Shown here piece after piece: positions 60,834 through 64,000 of a DNA stretch of 64,000 nt (the first letter of the stretch is position 1; every line of letters begins with the position of its first letter). The stretch spans positions 1 to 64,000 of the forward strand of contig CAMZAX010000010.1 in the NCBI GenBank assembly GCA_947304355.1, given 5' to 3'. The stretch comes from an uncultured Selenomonadales bacterium. GTDB taxonomy: Bacteria; Bacillota; Negativicutes; Selenomonadales; Selenomonadaceae. The notes beneath the pieces were generated by a model that saw only the letters and a list, made by a program, of their open reading frames with translations, made no database searches and had not been told where the DNA came from. Made by a program: the position numbers and the translations under genes.

Positions 60834-63800
60834 ATGGGCAAGAAAATGAAGACGATGGACGGCAATCAGGCGGCGGCGTATGTATCCTACGCATTCACGG
60901 ACGTGGCCGCGATTTACCCGATAACGCCGTCGTCGCCTATGGCTGAAGACGTGGACGTCATGGCGGCACACGGCGTCAAAAATATTTTCGGGCAGAAAGT
61001 GCGCTTGATTGAATTGCAATCGGAAGGCGGCGCGGCGGGCACGGTACACGGCTCGTTGCAGGCGGGCGCACTCACGACGACCTACACGGCGTCGCAAGGC
61101 TTCCTGCTCATGATTCCCAACCTGTACAAAATCGCGGGCGAAATGCTCCCCGGCGTCTTCCACGTATCTGCGCGGGCACTGGCGACGTCAACGCTGTCAA
61201 TCTTCGGCGACCACCAAGACGTTATGGCGGCGCGGCAAACGGGTTGCGCAATGTTCGCAGAAAGCAGTGTGCAGGAAGTCATGGACTTGTCGGCAGTGGC
61301 GCACCTCGCGGCGATTAAAGGGCGCATTCCGTTCATAAATTTCTTTGACGGCTTCCGCACGTCGCACGAGATTCAAAAGATTGAAATGATTGACTACGCC
61401 GACCTGGCAAAGCTGTTGGACTTCGACGCGGTGAATAAATTCCGTCACAACGCGTTGAATCCCGATCATCCCGTCATGCGCGGCACCGCGACCAATCCCG
61501 ACGTGTACTTCCAGATTCGCGAGACCGTCAACAACAACTACGACCGCCTGCCCGACATAGTCGAAGAAATTATGGCGGACGTGGCGAAGGTTACGGGGCG
61601 CGTTCATCACGTCTTCGACTACAGCGGCGCGCCCGATGCCGAACGCGTCATTATCGCTATCGGTTCGGGCTGTCAGACGGCGAACGAGGCGGCGGCTTAC
61701 CTCAACGCGCGTGGCGAAAAAGTCGGCGTCGTCAGCGTGCATTTGTATCGTCCGTTCAGCGTCAAACACTTCCTCAACGCGATACCCAAGACCGTCAAGA
61801 AAATCGCAGTCCTCGACCGCACGAAGGAAAGCGGCTCCGTCGGCGAACCGTTGTACACGGACGTCAAGGCGGCGTTCTATGACGTGGCGGACAAACCCGT
61901 TATCGTCGGCGGACGTTTCGGGCTCGGCGGCAAGGACACCACGCCCGACCAAATGCTTGCGGTCTTCGACGAACTCAAAAAGGATTCGCCGCTCAACGGC
62001 TTCACTATCGGCATAAACGACGACGTGTCAAACAAATCGCTCACTGCCGCGCACCACGACGTTGACTTGACACCCGAAGGCACGACCGCTTGCAAGTTCT
62101 GGGGGCTCGGCTCGGACGGCACCGTCGGCGCAAACAAATCGGCGATTAAAATCATCGGCGACAACACCGACCTTTACGCGCAGGCTTACTTTGCTTACGA
62201 CAGCAAAAAATCCGGTGGCATCACCATGAGCCATTTGCGCTTCGGCAAGTTGCCCATAACGTCGCCGTATCTGATTACCAAGCCCGATTTCGTCAGCTGC
62301 TCGCAGAAAAGCTACGTCCACCACTACAACTTAATCGCGGGCTTGAAACGCGGCGGCACCTTCCTGCTTAACACCGACTGGAGCGACGAAAAACTCGGTC
62401 ACAAACTCAAGCCCTACATGAAACACTACATCAAGGACAACGATATTCAAGTCTACACCGTCAATGCCGTGAAAATCGCGGGCGAACTCGGACTCGGCGG
62501 ACGTTTCAACATGGTCATGCAGGCGGCGTTCTTCAAGCTCGCAAACATCATTCCGCTCGACGACGCCGTTAAATACCTCAAAGACGCCGTGGAAAAATCT
62601 TACGGCTCGAAGGGTCAGAACGTCGTCGACATGAACTGCGGCGCAATCGACAAGGGCATTGAAGCTTTGCACAAAGTCGACACTTCCGGTTGGGACGTCG
62701 ACGACACAAGCATGAATCGCAACTTGAAACAAATCGACCCGCCCGAATTCATAACCGACATCCAAAACGTCATGAATCGTCAGGAAGGCGACAACCTGCC
62801 CGTCAGCAAATTCGTCGGCTTGGCGGACGGCACATTCCCCGTCGGCGGCACGGCTTACGAGAAACGCGGCACTGCCATCAAAGTTCCCGCGTGGGACAAG
62901 TCAAAATGTATCGGCTGCAATCAATGTTCGTTCGTTTGCCCGCACGCCGCCATCCGCCCGATTCTCACGACCGAAGACGAACGCAAAGACGCGCCCGAAG
63001 GTTTTGAATCAATCCCGTCGAAAATCTCGCGCGGCAAGTACGACGTGACAATCGCCGTCTCAACTTACGATTGCCTCGGTTGCGGCAACTGCGCGCAGGT
63101 TTGTCCGAAGCAGGCGTTGACTATGGTCAAGTTCGACGATAAGGCGATGGCTCGGCAGAAAATTTTCGATTACGGCGTCAAGCTCGCGGCGAAAGAAAAT
63201 CCCACGAAGAAGACGACCGTTATCGGCAGTCAGTTTGAAAAGCCGCTGTTTGAATTCAGCGGAGCCTGCGCGGGCTGCGGCGAAACACCTTACGCGAAAC
63301 TTTTGACGCAACTTTTCGGCGACCGCATGATGGTTGCCAACGCGACGGGCTGTTCGTCGATTTGGGGCGCGTCGGCACCGGCAATGCCCTACACCAAAAA
63401 TTTCAAAGGTCACGGGCCTGCTTGGGGCAATTCGCTCTTTGAAGACAACGCCGAATACGGCTTGGGCATGTTCCTCGGCGTCAAGGCGATTCGCGAAATG
63501 TTGGCGAACGAAATCGAACAAGCCCTTGCCCTCGACATAAGCGACGAACTCAAAGCCGCAATGACCGATTGGCGCGACAATCGCGACCTCGGCGAAAACA
63601 CTCGCGACCGCGCAGACAAGTTGACGGCGTTGCTTGCCGCTCAAAAGGACTCGGACGAACTGCTTAACAAAATCTACGACAACCGCGACTTTTTCGTTAA
63701 GCGTTCGCAATGGATACTCGGCGGCGACGGCTGGGCTTACGATATCGGCTACGGCGGGCTCGACCACGTGTTGGCAAGCGGCGAAGATGTCAACGTCTTT

Positions 63801-64000
63801 GTATTCGATACGGAAGTTTATTCCAACACGGGCGGGCAAGCGTCGAAGGCGACACCGGCTGCGGCTATCGCGCAATTCGCGGCGACCGGCAAGCGCACCA
63901 AGAAAAAAGACCTCGGCAAGATGGCTATGTCTTACGGCTACGTCTACGTCGCGCAAGTGTCAATGGGTGCCGACCAGAATCAACTGCTCAAGGCCGTCAC
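60834..64000 (+). CDS. nifJ: pyruvate:ferredoxin (flavodoxin) oxidoreductase, truncated by window end
   Basis: open frame from ATG 60834 to the window edge (missing from the ORF track because no stop is reached): 'MDGNQAAAYVSYAFTDVAAIYPITPSSPMAEDVD', 'CIGCNQCSFVCPHAAIRP', 'CLGCGNCAQVCPKQAL', 'VFDTEVYSNTGGQASKATP'. Confidence 0.96.
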   Translation, partial: MGKKMKTMDGNQAAAYVSYAFTDVAAIYPITPSSPMAEDVDVMAAHGVKNIFGQKVRLIELQSEGGAAGTVHGSLQAGALTTTYTASQGFLLMIPNLYKIAGEMLPGVFHVSARALATSTLSIFGDHQDVMAARQTGCAMFAESSVQEVMDLSAVAHLAAIKGRIPFINFFDGFRTSHEIQKIEMIDYADLAKLLDFDAVNKFRHNALNPDHPVMRGTATNPDVYFQIRETVNNNYDRLPDIVEEIMADVAKVTGRVHHVFDYSGAPDAERVIIAIGSGCQTANEAAAYLNARGEKVGVVSVHLYRPFSVKHFLNAIPKTVKKIAVLDRTKESGSVGEPLYTDVKAAFYDVADKPVIVGGRFGLGGKDTTPDQMLAVFDELKKDSPLNGFTIGINDDVSNKSLTAAHHDVDLTPEGTTACKFWGLGSDGTVGANKSAIKIIGDNTDLYAQAYFAYDSKKSGGITMSHLRFGKLPITSPYLITKPDFVSCSQKSYVHHYNLIAGLKRGGTFLLNTDWSDEKLGHKLKPYMKHYIKDNDIQVYTVNAVKIAGELGLGGRFNMVMQAAFFKLANIIPLDDAVKYLKDAVEKSYGSKGQNVVDMNCGAIDKGIEALHKVDTSGWDVDDTSMNRNLKQIDPPEFITDIQNVMNRQEGDNLPVSKFVGLADGTFPVGGTAYEKRGTAIKVPAWDKSKCIGCNQCSFVCPHAAIRPILTTEDERKDAPEGFESIPSKISRGKYDVTIAVSTYDCLGCGNCAQVCPKQALTMVKFDDKAMARQKIFDYGVKLAAKENPTKKTTVIGSQFEKPLFEFSGACAGCGETPYAKLLTQLFGDRMMVANATGCSSIWGASAPAMPYTKNFKGHGPAWGNSLFEDNAEYGLGMFLGVKAIREMLANEIEQALALDISDELKAAMTDWRDNRDLGENTRDRADKLTALLAAQKDSDELLNKIYDNRDFFVKRSQWILGGDGWAYDIGYGGLDHVLASGEDVNVFVFDTEVYSNTGGQASKATPAAAIAQFAATGKRTKKKDLGKMAMSYGYVYVAQVSMGADQNQLLKAV

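Noticed and set aside
1-64000. CRISPR array
   Set aside because: No regularly spaced 24-40 bp repeats with unique spacers; the only arrays have a 7-bp unit.

Overview
This 64 kb window looks like chromosomal DNA of a diderm Firmicute (Negativicutes-like). That placement is an inference from the meso-DAP type MurE (DNPR motif), an outer-membrane autotransporter, moderate GC and the gene content. About 54 protein genes and two tRNA-Val genes are supported; there is no rRNA or CRISPR array. Main blocks: (1) a reduced dcw/mur operon (murE-murF-[hicA-hicB]-mraY-murD-[SMR transporter]-murG-murC::ddl) without ftsW, murB, ftsQ, ftsA or ftsZ; (2) a lone BRO/antirepressor-like gene with a GIY-YIG-like C-terminus; (3) a hybrid histidine kinase, a small exported repeat protein and tRNA-Val(GAC)/tRNA-Val(CAC); (4) one long minus-strand run crp-ccmABC-histidine phosphatase-ribD-(C39-like)-(YkgJ)-ribE-capA-ribBA-ribH; (5) pfkB plus an amino-acid ABC transporter whose ATPase carries an RsbW/GHKL-like tail; (6) a 1208-aa zincin-type autotransporter; (7) housekeeping genes (purF, yraN, comM, rpmB, hisG, ugd, folE2, pth, mrdA, ftsZ, lepA, hemW, yigZ, nifJ) with accessory insertions. 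The most interesting items are: a probable defence module (EcoRI-type adenine methylase + DUF262-HNH, with a second DUF262-DUF1524 protein nearby) set into the usually conserved lepA-hemW neighbourhood; several families of heptanucleotide tandem repeats, some in coding sequence and one encoding a lipoprotein signal peptide; a possible structured RNA with complementary loops upstream of the SMR gene; an APC permease-histidine kinase-receiver fusion; hicAB inside the mur operon; and a homopolymer-frameshifted GT10 gene that could be phase-variable. All calls come from reading the sequence; no database search was run.
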